Shown here one piece after another: positions 26,240 to 33,467 of a DNA stretch of 64,000 nt (positions are counted from its first letter, which is position 1; every line of letters starts with the position of its first letter). Source of the stretch: Janthinobacterium tructae (lineage in GTDB: Bacteria; Pseudomonadota; Gammaproteobacteria; Burkholderiales; Burkholderiaceae_D). The notes under the pieces are model-generated. The model was not told the DNA's origin and did no database searches. It was given only the letters and a program-made list of their open reading frames with translations. The position numbers and the translations under genes were made by a program. The DNA is taken from assembly GCF_006517255.1 (NCBI RefSeq), contig NZ_CP041185.1:2666001-2730000 (forward strand), written 5' to 3'.

Positions 26240-27072
26240 TAGAATCCCAAATCCGCAAGAAGGTCGTCTACATTATCCTGGTCCAGTGCCACCGACGGCA
26301 CGGATGGGCCCTGCATCAGCGGCACCGGCTTTTGCGCCAGTTTTTCGCGCACTTCGGCCGGCGCGTTGTCGCGCAGAAGCTGGGCAAGCTCGTGCTCCAC
26401 CGTCTTGGTGATGTTGACCACTTTTTTGATCAGCTGACCCGTGATGTCCTGGAAGTCCTGCGCCATCATGATTTCCAGCAAGCGCGCTTTTTCCGCTTCC
26501 GTTGCCTCGGCAACGGCTTGCGCGAACTGGCGCGAATCGCCGGCCAGGGCCTTGAACTCTTCCAGGCTCAGCTTGCCATCGAACAGCGCCGTCCAGCGGC
26601 TGTCCATGTCCTTGGCTTTCTTCGACAGCACATCTTGCGCCGGCATGCCTTCGTCGAGCGTATTCAGAACCTTGTTGGCGGCCTGTTCCGTCAGAGTGGC
26701 GACATATTCCAGGCGGTCCTGTGCGTCGACGATCTGCGATGACGCTTCCGTCAACGCCTTGTCGTAGCCCAGTTCGCGCAGGGAATCGTGCAGCAGGCGC
26801 ACGATGCCGCCCAGGCGTTCGAACATCGGCTTGTCGGACTGGTCAACAGGATCGGCCGCTTCGCCAGGCACGCCTGCCGTTGTCGCAGGTGGCGCTTCCG
26901 CGGAGGCTGGCGGCACAGCGGCGCTGGCCGACACCGAATCGAACAGCGCGTCAAAATCGTCGTCCGCGATCACGGCTGCGGGCGCTGCGGCAGGCGCGGG
27001 CTTGGGAGCGGCCGCACTTTGCGCAGATACTTCATCGAATAATGCATCGAAATCATCAGCGGCGTTGGTCAT
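26239..27072 (-). CDS. cheZ: CheZ family CheY-P phosphatase
   Basis: Removes phosphate from CheY. 277 residues. The long helical hairpin carries 'MMAQDFQDITGQLIKKVVNI', where the catalytic Gln of the 'QDxxGQ' motif lies. The extreme C terminus 'DQDNVDDLLADLGF' is the CheY-binding peptide known from CheZ. Unusual: the N terminus carries two copies of a similar acidic motif, 'DDFDALFDEV' (residues 6-15) and 'DDFDALFDSV' (38-47), separated by Ala/Pro linkers. It is joined to cheA by a TAATG overlap, as an orphan pair. Confidence 0.9.
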   Translation of the reverse strand: MTNAADDFDALFDEVSAQSAAAPKPAPAAAPAAVIADDDFDALFDSVSASAAVPPASAEAPPATTAGVPGEAADPVDQSDKPMFERLGGIVRLLHDSLRELGYDKALTEASSQIVDAQDRLEYVATLTEQAANKVLNTLDEGMPAQDVLSKKAKDMDSRWTALFDGKLSLEEFKALAGDSRQFAQAVAEATEAEKARLLEIMMAQDFQDITGQLIKKVVNITKTVEHELAQLLRDNAPAEVREKLAQKPVPLMQGPSVPSVALDQDNVDDLLADLGF

Positions 27073-27538
27073 ATCCCTGCTTCTCCATAATTTGTCAAAA
27101 TTCCGCCTGAACTGTGCGTTTTACAGACTGATACCCACAATTTCTCGATTAAGATGATTTGAGGCAATACCGCTGCGATGGTGCGAGTGTAGCAGGGCGC
27201 CGCCCTGTTGGTAAATCTCAAAACGCGCTTCCCGGTGTAAAGCTGGCCCACAAGAGCTTTTCCGTGGGGAAATAAGTGTTCCTGCTGTTGTATTTTGAAA
27301 TACTACCATTGGCATGCGTGCAAGAGCACGCGGCGCACAAGAAATCCTGCTCGCGGGCGGCTGCGCAACAGTGTCCATGCCTATCGTTGCGGCTAAAACA
27401 CGATCTTTCTGCCAACGTTGTCTATACTGAAGGTGCAATAGTATTGATAATTATCAAGTCTTTACATGAATACCATGCTGCCGCCGCGCCTACAATAAGG
27501 GGCGTTGCACGCGCCGAGTCACCGCCAAAGGACCTGCC
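27073..27538. other. divergent intergenic region between cheZ and usp
   Basis: 466 bases without a convincing gene. It holds the cheZ leader on the left and, near the right end, a perfect FNR-type box (27444-27457) and a TACAAT at 27491-27496 that could be the -10 of the usp gene. Short frames here lack ribosome sites and family features. Confidence 0.6.
27444..27457 (+). promoter_or_regulatory. FNR/ANR binding site
   Basis: TTGATAATTATCAA is a perfect copy of the TTGAT-N4-ATCAA consensus and a complete palindrome. It is 82 bases before the universal stress protein gene. If TACAAT at 27491 is the -10, the centre sits near -52, which is not the classical -41.5, so the actual start may differ. 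Confidence 0.88.
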
Positions 27539-28006
27539 ATGTATAAGAAAATTCTGATCGCCACGGACGGCTCCACCGTCTCCAACCTGACGGCCTGTGC
27601 CGGCGTTGCCTTTGCCGAACAGATGCAAGCTGACATCCTTGCCGTGTACGTGGCGCCCGAGTACCAGTACCCGGTGTACATCGAAATCATTCCACCCAGC
27701 TATCCCAGCGAAGAGGAGTACCGCATCGCCATGCGCAAGGCGGGAGCCGACCACTGGCAGCCCATCCTCGACGCGGCCGCCAAGCGGGGCCTGGAAGCGA
27801 CGGGCCTGACGGCCTTTTCCGACAGTCCGGCCCTGAAAATCGTGGAAGTGGCGCAATTGCAGCACTGCGACCTGATCTTCATGGGCTCGCATGGCCGCAG
27901 CGGCTGGGGGCAATTGCTGCTCGGCAGCGTGACCAACAAGGTGCTGTCGCACTCGAAATTGCCGGTGCTCGTGCATAGGCTGATCAAGGAACCCCCATCA
28001 AAATAA
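27539..28006 (+). CDS. universal stress protein (UspA family)
   Basis: Cytoplasmic ATP-binding stress protein. 155 residues, single Usp domain: 'YKKILIATDGSTVSNLTACA' at the N terminus and the ATP loop 'GSHGRSGWGQLLLGSVTNKV' with the closing strand 'LPVLVHRL'. The G-2x-G-9x-G(S/T) pattern shows it is of the ATP-binding class. The upstream FNR box suggests induction at low oxygen, as for many Usp proteins in denitrifying and microaerobic bacteria. Confidence 0.93.
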   Translation: MYKKILIATDGSTVSNLTACAGVAFAEQMQADILAVYVAPEYQYPVYIEIIPPSYPSEEEYRIAMRKAGADHWQPILDAAAKRGLEATGLTAFSDSPALKIVEVAQLQHCDLIFMGSHGRSGWGQLLLGSVTNKVLSHSKLPVLVHRLIKEPPSK

Positions 28007-28050
28007 GGGGTCACATGGCCACGCAGGCCGCCGCATCCCGGTGCGCGGGT

Positions 28051-28074
28051 AAAAGGCAACACTGCGGCCTTTTC
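28051..28074 (+). terminator. probable terminator after usp
   Basis: Stem AAAAGGC / GCCTTTT with a 9-base loop and only a short T run. It lies 45 bases past the stop. Confidence 0.5.
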
Positions 28075-28171
28075 AGTTAAAATGACAATGTTTCTCGTTT
28101 CTTAACATTAACACCTGGCCGGCCGCCACGAAACGGCCAGGACACATTACACGCTTCCGGATTGCGCGCCT

Positions 28172-28816
28172 ATGATACGTATTGTGATTGCCGACGACCA
28201 CACCATCATGCGGGAAGGATTGAAACGCATCCTTGACGGCGCGCCGGACATCGACATCGTGGGCGAAGCCATCGACGGCTTTGAGGTACTCAACCACGTC
28301 CGTCAAGGCGGCTTCGACCTGTTGCTGCTCGACCTGTCGATGCCGGGCCGCAGCGGCGTCGACCTGATCCGGCAAATCCGCAGCGAAGCGCCCAAGCTGG
28401 CCATCCTGATCCTCACCATGCACGAGGAAGAGCAATATGCGGTGCGCGCCATCCGCGCCGGCGCGCAAGGCTATCTGACCAAGGAAAGCGCGGGCACCCA
28501 GCTGGTGGGCGCCATCCACAAGGTGGCATCGGGCCGTCCCTACATCAGCGCCGAGGTGGCAGAGCAGCTCGTGCTCAACATCATGATGCCGAATGAAAGC
28601 CTGCTGCACAAACAGCTGTCGGACCGCGAGTTCGAAGTCTTTTCCCTGCTGGTGGCAGGCAAGTCGATCACGGAAATCGCCAACAATCTTCACCTGAGCG
28701 TGAAAACCGTGAGTACGCACAAGACACGCATCATGCAAAAGATGGGCATGAGTTCGCTATCGGAAATGGTGCAATATGCGGTGGCACACCGCCTGCTATC
28801 CCCCTTCAAGACCTGA
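28172..28816 (+). CDS. NarL/FixJ-type response regulator
   Basis: Two-component DNA-binding regulator. 214 residues: receiver domain with acidic pocket 'VIADDHTIMREGL', phospho-Asp in 'FDLLLLDLSMPGRSGVDLI' and the Thr and Lys positions in 'ILTMHEEEQ' and 'YLTKESAG'; a C-terminal LuxR-type HTH in 'LSDREFEVFSLLVAGKSITE' to 'LSVKTVSTHKTRIMQKMGM'. No kinase gene is adjacent. Position between an FNR-controlled usp gene and an FNR-like gene suggests a redox or nitrate-type signal, which is inference. There is no clear Shine-Dalgarno. Confidence 0.9.
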   Translation: MIRIVIADDHTIMREGLKRILDGAPDIDIVGEAIDGFEVLNHVRQGGFDLLLLDLSMPGRSGVDLIRQIRSEAPKLAILILTMHEEEQYAVRAIRAGAQGYLTKESAGTQLVGAIHKVASGRPYISAEVAEQLVLNIMMPNESLLHKQLSDREFEVFSLLVAGKSITEIANNLHLSVKTVSTHKTRIMQKMGMSSLSEMVQYAVAHRLLSPFKT

Positions 28817-28833
28817 GCTATCCACGCGCGCGC

Positions 28834-28849
28834 GTAGGAACAATCCTAC
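28834..28849. promoter_or_regulatory. inverted repeat in the FNR-like gene leader
   Basis: GTAGGAACAATCCTAC: six-base perfect arms with a 4-base spacer. It lies between the response regulator and the FNR-like gene. It has the size of a dimeric operator but no T run for a terminator. The binding protein is unknown. Confidence 0.4.
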
Positions 28850-29078
28850 ATCAACTGCCACAGCTCCTACTGCCATATTCAGCCACTGCTGATATTAATT
28901 GCATACGGTTGTTGGCATACTGAAACCAGTCATCAAGTTGCTGGGAAGTTATTTCATCACACACCAAGTCTTCAGCGCATTGAGATTTACCCGCCTGGAC
29001 GCGCGCCGCCCCATCCTTGCCCGCCGCCCTGTGCACCTTGTCATTCAACTCTGAACTACCTGTCACCAGGAGATGAAC

Positions 29079-29948
29079 ATGCTGTCCACGCAAACGCCTG
29101 AAACCCGCGCTGCCGCCACGTCGCTGCCCCCCTCCTCGCCGATGGAAGCGGGGCGCCAGCGCCAGGGGCGGCTTTGGTCGAACCTGAAGGAGGTATGCGA
29201 CCTGCTGCATATCTCCAGCGCCTGCACCATCGCCGCCGATGAACTGCTGTTCCAGCATGTGCAATTCAAGACGGGCCAGCGCGTGCACACCATCGGCCAG
29301 CCCTTCGACACCCTGTACATCGTCAATTCGGGCTTCCTGAAAACCGTGCTCATCGATGAATTCGGCAATGAGCAGGTACTCAGTTTTCCCATGAAGGGCG
29401 ACATGCTGGGCGTCGACGGCATCCACTCGCGCCATTACTCCTCGGAAGCGGTGGCGCTGTCCGACTGCGACCTGATCCTGCTGCCGTTCAAGAAGCTGAC
29501 GGCGCTGGGCCGCGTGCACCTGGAACTGGAAAATGTCATGTACGGCGTGATGAGCCGCGAACTGGTGCGCGAGCAAGCCATGATCGGCATGCTCGGTGCC
29601 CTCAGCGCCGAAGCCCGCGTGGCGCGCTTCCTCGTCTCGCTGGCCGACCGCTTCGCGCAGATGGGCTACTCGAGCAAGCTGTTCAACCTGCGCATGACGC
29701 GCCATGAAATCGGCAGCTACCTGGGCCTGACCCTGGAAACGGTCAGCCGCACCCTGTCCGCCTTCAATGAAATCGGCCTGATCTCGGTCGACCAGCGCAC
29801 CATCGGCATCAAGGACCCGGACGCCCTGAAAACCCTGCGCCGCCTGCCGCCCTCGCGCTCGCGCGCCAAGCAGCTGGCCGCCGCCAAGCTCAAGGCCGAC
29901 ACCACGGCGGCCGCCACCGCCTCGGCGCAATTGCTGGCCACGATTTAA
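29079..29948 (+). CDS. Crp/Fnr family regulator, FNR-like with degenerate cluster ligands
   Basis: 289 residues: extra N-terminal tail, cyclic-nucleotide-type sensor barrel ('VHTIGQPFDTLYIVNSGFLK', 'GDMLGVDGI'), dimer helix and C-terminal HTH 'MTRHEIGSYLGLTLETVSRT' where E-T-V-S-R equals the E-x2-S-R helix of FNR that reads TTGAT. FNR needs C-x2-C-x5-C plus a fourth Cys; here only the first and last of the N-terminal set remain (Cys40 and Cys49; the middle one is Leu43), and the Cys122 equivalent is Ile133 with a Cys three residues earlier. So canonical 4Fe-4S sensing is doubtful. The ATG at 29079 is chosen over 29073 for better spacing to AGGAG. The box at 27444 is a likely target. Confidence 0.88.
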   Translation: MLSTQTPETRAAATSLPPSSPMEAGRQRQGRLWSNLKEVCDLLHISSACTIAADELLFQHVQFKTGQRVHTIGQPFDTLYIVNSGFLKTVLIDEFGNEQVLSFPMKGDMLGVDGIHSRHYSSEAVALSDCDLILLPFKKLTALGRVHLELENVMYGVMSRELVREQAMIGMLGALSAEARVARFLVSLADRFAQMGYSSKLFNLRMTRHEIGSYLGLTLETVSRTLSAFNEIGLISVDQRTIGIKDPDALKTLRRLPPSRSRAKQLAAAKLKADTTAAATASAQLLATI

Positions 29949-29982
29949 CGCCAGCCGATTCCTTCAAGCTTGGCACAGGCTT

Positions 29983-30019
29983 GACCCGGCCAAGGCACAC
30001 CGCCTTGCCGGGTCTTTTT
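29983..30019 (+). terminator. terminator after the FNR-like gene
   Basis: Stem GACCCGGC-AAGGC / GCCTT-GCCGGGTC with a small bulge, followed by six T. Confidence 0.85.
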
Positions 30020-30124
30020 TGCTGTCCGGCCCTTCTCCCGCCCGCTGGCGCCACCGCGCGCCACGCACACGGCACGCCCCTCCCCGGCAGTCAAAAAAAA
30101 GCCTGCATCGGGCACAAATAAGCC

Positions 30125-30153
30125 TTGCTTTTCGGGCCACATTCAACAATAAT
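30125..30153 (+). promoter_or_regulatory. sigma70 promoter of hemP
   Basis: TTGCTT (30125-30130) and AATAAT (30148-30153) with 17-base spacing. The predicted start falls inside the Fur box that follows directly. Confidence 0.6.
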
Positions 30154-30172
30154 GCAAATACGAATCATTCTC
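30154..30172 (+). promoter_or_regulatory. Fur box upstream of hemP
   Basis: GCAAATACGAATCATTCTC matches the 19-base Fur consensus at 13 positions, with the right half nearly perfect (AATCATT-TC). It begins at the base after the -10, a position that would block transcription when iron is plentiful. Confidence 0.65.
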
Positions 30173-30195
30173 AACTGAGACAAAGAAAGCCCAAC

Positions 30196-30393
30196 ATGCA
30201 CAGCTCAAAACCAGCCTTGATCCAGGATGCCGCTACTGCCCACGTCCGTCCTCCCGTCAGCATGGCCCAGCCGGCGCGCCGCATCACCAGCGAAGCGCTG
30301 CTGCAGCAGGGCCGCGAAGTGGAAATTGAGCACAGCGGCAAGATCTATCGCCTGCGCGTTACCCAATTGAACAAGCTGATCCTGACTGCCTGA
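30196..30393 (+). CDS. hemP: hemin uptake protein HemP
   Basis: 65 residues. The C-terminal half 'RRITSEALLQQGREVEIEHS' then 'GKIYRLRVTQLNKLILTA' is the HemP domain, ending in the usual 'LNKLILTK/A'. HemP is a small protein of heme uptake loci; in Burkholderia and related bacteria it is needed to activate heme receptor genes. Here no heme receptor lies next to it, but a Fur-controlled promoter does. Followed by two genes of unknown function on the same strand. Confidence 0.9.
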   Translation: MHSSKPALIQDAATAHVRPPVSMAQPARRITSEALLQQGREVEIEHSGKIYRLRVTQLNKLILTA

Positions 30394-30479
30394 AGCAGCA
30401 CGGCAGCCAGTCACCACACTCGCCAGCCAGTCGCGCCCCGTGCGCGCAGCCAGCCAAACCACCCGCACAGGAGTGTTTG

Positions 30480-30806
30480 ATGGCGAACGACCGACCTTCC
30501 CCGATGTTTCCTTCCCCGCAAGGCCAGCAGCCTGAATTGCTGCTGTCGGCCGTGCTGCACCTGATGTCGCACTACCATGCGGGCAGTCCCTGCGAGAAAC
30601 TGGCCGGTGTCATCGAACGCCATCTGCAAGTGCTGTCCAGTTCGCCCGGACTGGGTCCCGTATTGCAAGCGACCTGCCAGCAACTGTCGCAGCAATGGGC
30701 CACCCTGGTGGCGCTGCACCGGCCCGCGCCGCCGAAGACCACCTTGTTCGAGCGCCTGGCACGCCTGCTGAGCGCCAGGCGCCCTGCCTCGCCCCTGCCG
30801 CAATAA
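30480..30806 (+). CDS. hypothetical protein in hemP locus (108 aa)
   Basis: I do not recognise a family. AGGAG at 30469-30473 sets the ATG at 30480. The 108-residue product is helical, with 'ELLLSAVLHLMSHYHAGSPC' and 'LAGVIERHLQVLSS' and a basic tail ('LFERLARLLSARRPAS'). The His-x-His and single Cys around residues 31-38 could bind metal or heme, which is speculation. It lies 86 bases after hemP and 38 before the DUF2325 gene, so the three may form one iron-responsive transcript. Confidence 0.65.
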   Translation: MANDRPSPMFPSPQGQQPELLLSAVLHLMSHYHAGSPCEKLAGVIERHLQVLSSSPGLGPVLQATCQQLSQQWATLVALHRPAPPKTTLFERLARLLSARRPASPLPQ

Positions 30807-30844
30807 TTTCTCTTCAACACCCCACCGCCTAACAGGATATCGCC

Positions 30845-32074
30845 ATGTGTGACAAAGACCAGTCCCTGCCCGTGATCAGCAATTGTTCCAGCGGCGAGGC
30901 CGAAACGGCCGCGCTCGCTTCGCGCCGCCGCCGGCTGTGGGAACTGTCGCACACCTGCCATTGTCCGCTGGTCGGCGTGGGTTTGCCATTGGGCTACCTG
31001 CGCAAGCTGGTGGGCAAGATGACGGGTGGGCGCGTGCTGGCCGACGACTACGAAGTGCATGTGGGCGCCGTGACGGAATGCGGGGTGCGCAACCGCCTGT
31101 CCGAAGCCCTGCAAAAGGAACTCGAACGCCGCTACGCTCCCGTCATCCTGCGCTTTCGCGGCGCCAAGACCACGGAGCAGGTAGCGCAACTGTGGCGCAC
31201 GGCCGTCGCCAACGGCGACGTGTCGGGCGCCTTCTGGGCCGGCCTGACGCACCCGCGCTGCGACGCCGAGCTGGAAGAGCAAATGTGCCGCGATTTGCAC
31301 ATGATTCAGCACCAGGCCGGCGCCTGCGTGCGCGCCGACATGGGGAAATTTACCGCCTTGCAGGAAGAAAATGCGCGCCTGACACACGAACTGGCCAAGC
31401 TGCAACAGCGCAGCCAGGCCATGCTGATGGAAAAAACGGGCGAACTGGAACGCCAGGAAGCCGTGCTGCTGCGCACGCGGGCCGAATCGATTGGCAAGGA
31501 TAGCGTGATCGATGGCTTGCGCTTTGAGCTGACGCAATTGCAGGCCGCCATCCCGGCGCTGGAATCGCGCACGCGCCTGCTCGAACGCCTGGCGCAAATG
31601 GATGAGCGGGAGAAAGAATTACGCCAGCAAATCGCGGAATTGAAGCAGGCCCAGCCACGCCCGGCCGCCGCCGTGCCGCCACCGGCGACTAAGCTGGAAG
31701 TGCCGACGGGCGGCAAGCTGAAAATGCCGATCCGCCTGGTCGATCAAAGCGTCTTGTGCGTGGGTGGCCGCAGCGGCAATGTCGCTACCTACCGCGCCCT
31801 GATCGAGCGGGTCGGCGCGCAGTTCGCCCACCACGACGGCGGCCTGGAAGACAATGCCAACCTGCTCGATTCGAGCCTGGCGGCGGCCGACCTGGTGATT
31901 TGCCAGACGGGCTGCATCAGCCACAGCGCCTACTGGCGCGTCAAGGATTATTGCAAGCGCACGGGCAAGCGCTGCGTCTTCATCGACAACCCCAGCATTT
32001 CCAGCCTGGCGCGCGGCTTGCAGGAAGTGAGCGGCGAGATGGAAGCGACGCCGCTGGCCGCGCTCCAGCCGTAA
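30845..32074 (+). CDS. DUF2325 domain-containing protein
   Basis: 409 residues. The N-terminal part has several Cys and His ('LWELSHTCHCPLVGVGL'); a central coiled coil spans about residues 170-275 ('LQEENARLTHELAKLQQ', 'REKELRQQIAELKQAQ'); the C-terminal 100 residues are DUF2325 ('SVLCVGGRSGNVATYRALIE', 'HHDGGLEDN', 'ADLVICQTGCISHSAYWRVK', 'CVFIDNPS'). DUF2325 has a Rossmann-like look with a conserved 'xxGGR' start; its function is unknown. AGGATAT precedes the ATG. Context with hemP and Fur suggests an iron or heme link. It converges with the flavodoxin reductase gene. Confidence 0.8.
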   Translation: MCDKDQSLPVISNCSSGEAETAALASRRRRLWELSHTCHCPLVGVGLPLGYLRKLVGKMTGGRVLADDYEVHVGAVTECGVRNRLSEALQKELERRYAPVILRFRGAKTTEQVAQLWRTAVANGDVSGAFWAGLTHPRCDAELEEQMCRDLHMIQHQAGACVRADMGKFTALQEENARLTHELAKLQQRSQAMLMEKTGELERQEAVLLRTRAESIGKDSVIDGLRFELTQLQAAIPALESRTRLLERLAQMDEREKELRQQIAELKQAQPRPAAAVPPPATKLEVPTGGKLKMPIRLVDQSVLCVGGRSGNVATYRALIERVGAQFAHHDGGLEDNANLLDSSLAAADLVICQTGCISHSAYWRVKDYCKRTGKRCVFIDNPSISSLARGLQEVSGEMEATPLAALQP

Positions 32075-32089
32075 GCAGCCCCTTCTGTA

Positions 32090-33454
32090 TTAATACACGT
32101 CGCGCCGGTAGCGCCCCTCGGCAGCCAGCGCATCGAGCGCGGACCGGCCCAGCATCTCCTGCAGGGCCTGGTCGACGCCGCCGGCCATGCCGGCCAGGCT
32201 GCCGCAAATGTAGATGGCCGCGCCTTGCTGCAGCCACAATGTGATTTCATCGGCATTGCCGCGCAGGCGGTCTTGCACGTAGGTGCGCTCGGCCTGGTCG
32301 CGCGAGAACGCCAGGTCCAGGCGCGGCAAGTCACCGCTGGCGTGCCAGCCTTCAATTTCTTCGCGATAATGGAAATCGTGGGCCGCGTTGCGCTCGCCAA
32401 AGATCAGCCAGTTGCGCCGCTGACCCGCCAGCACGCGGCTTTTCAAATGTCCGCGCAAGCCGGCGATGCCGCTGCCGTTGCCGATCAAAATCAAGGGCCG
32501 CTGGGCATTATCTTCCAGGCGAAAGCGTTTGTGCTGGCGCAGGCGCAATTGCAGCACCTCGCCCACTTGCGCTTGCGCCGTGAGCCAGCCCGAGGCAAGG
32601 CCCAGGCTGCCATCGGGATGCGCATGCTGGCGCACCAGCAAATGCACGCGGCCATCGCGCGGAATCGAAGCGATCGAATATTCGCGCGGTTGCGATGGGT
32701 CGGCCGGCGCGGCCACTTGCACCAGGTCGCCCGACTGCCAATCCGGCAAGCTGCCTGACACAGGCGCCAGTTCCACATGATAGATGGCGCCGCCCGCGCT
32801 GCCCGGATTGAGCAACTGCCGCTGCATCAATTTCCAGTCGCCGAAGGCGGGGGCGCTCCAGTCGGGCGCGTCGCTGGTGCCGGCCAGGTGGCTCAGGTGC
32901 TGGAACCATTGTTCGATGGCGGCGCTGGCGCTGCGGTCGACCTCGATGCGTTGAAACAGGCGCGAGGCACCCTGCGTGGCAAGCCAGGCATCGAGCGCGC
33001 GGCCGAAGCCGCAAAACTGGCCATAGCTGCGGTCGCCCAGGGCCAGCACGCCATAATGCAATTGCGGCAGCGCCAGTTCGCCCGTCATCAGGCGGCCCAT
33101 GAAGGCGGCCGCATTGTCGGGCGCATCGCCTTCGCCATATGTGCTGACCAGGAACAAGGCCCGTTCCGCTTGTTGCAGATCCATGGCCGTGAGTTCGGCC
33201 AGCGCGCACAGGCGCACGGGGATGCCGGCCAGCTGCAAACTGTGCGCCGTTTGCGTGGCCAGCTCCTCGGCATTGCCCGTCTGGCTCGCATACGCCACCA
33301 GCCAGGCGGGATGGTTGGCCAGCGCAGCCCTGGCGGCAGCGGACGCGCGGCGCTTGGCGCGCGCGCGCAGCCAGGGCGCCAGGCAAACGCCCGCGTAGCT
33401 GAGGGACAAGGTGGCCAGCAAGGCCAGCCGCGTCGTATCGTGCGTAAAAATCAT
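32090..33454 (-). CDS. membrane-anchored flavodoxin/FAD/NADPH reductase (sulfite reductase flavoprotein-like)
   Basis: 454 residues: one N-terminal membrane helix (about 8-28); flavodoxin domain with FMN loop 'YASQTGNAEELATQTAHSL' and 'STYGEGDAPDNAAAFMGRL'; FAD domain with 'REYSIASIPRDGRVHLLV'; NADPH domain with 'LILIGNGSGIAGLRGHLKSR' and 'IYICGSLAGMAGGVDQAL'. The layout resembles CysJ and cytochrome P450 reductases, but the membrane anchor and company of PepSY, ApbE and DUF2271 genes point to feeding electrons into a membrane flavin chain rather than to sulfite. Last gene of a Fur-box operon, 13 bases after apbE. Confidence 0.88.
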   Translation of the reverse strand: MIFTHDTTRLALLATLSLSYAGVCLAPWLRARAKRRASAAARAALANHPAWLVAYASQTGNAEELATQTAHSLQLAGIPVRLCALAELTAMDLQQAERALFLVSTYGEGDAPDNAAAFMGRLMTGELALPQLHYGVLALGDRSYGQFCGFGRALDAWLATQGASRLFQRIEVDRSASAAIEQWFQHLSHLAGTSDAPDWSAPAFGDWKLMQRQLLNPGSAGGAIYHVELAPVSGSLPDWQSGDLVQVAAPADPSQPREYSIASIPRDGRVHLLVRQHAHPDGSLGLASGWLTAQAQVGEVLQLRLRQHKRFRLEDNAQRPLILIGNGSGIAGLRGHLKSRVLAGQRRNWLIFGERNAAHDFHYREEIEGWHASGDLPRLDLAFSRDQAERTYVQDRLRGNADEITLWLQQGAAIYICGSLAGMAGGVDQALQEMLGRSALDALAAEGRYRRDVY

Positions 33455-33467
33455 GGGGAATAAATGT

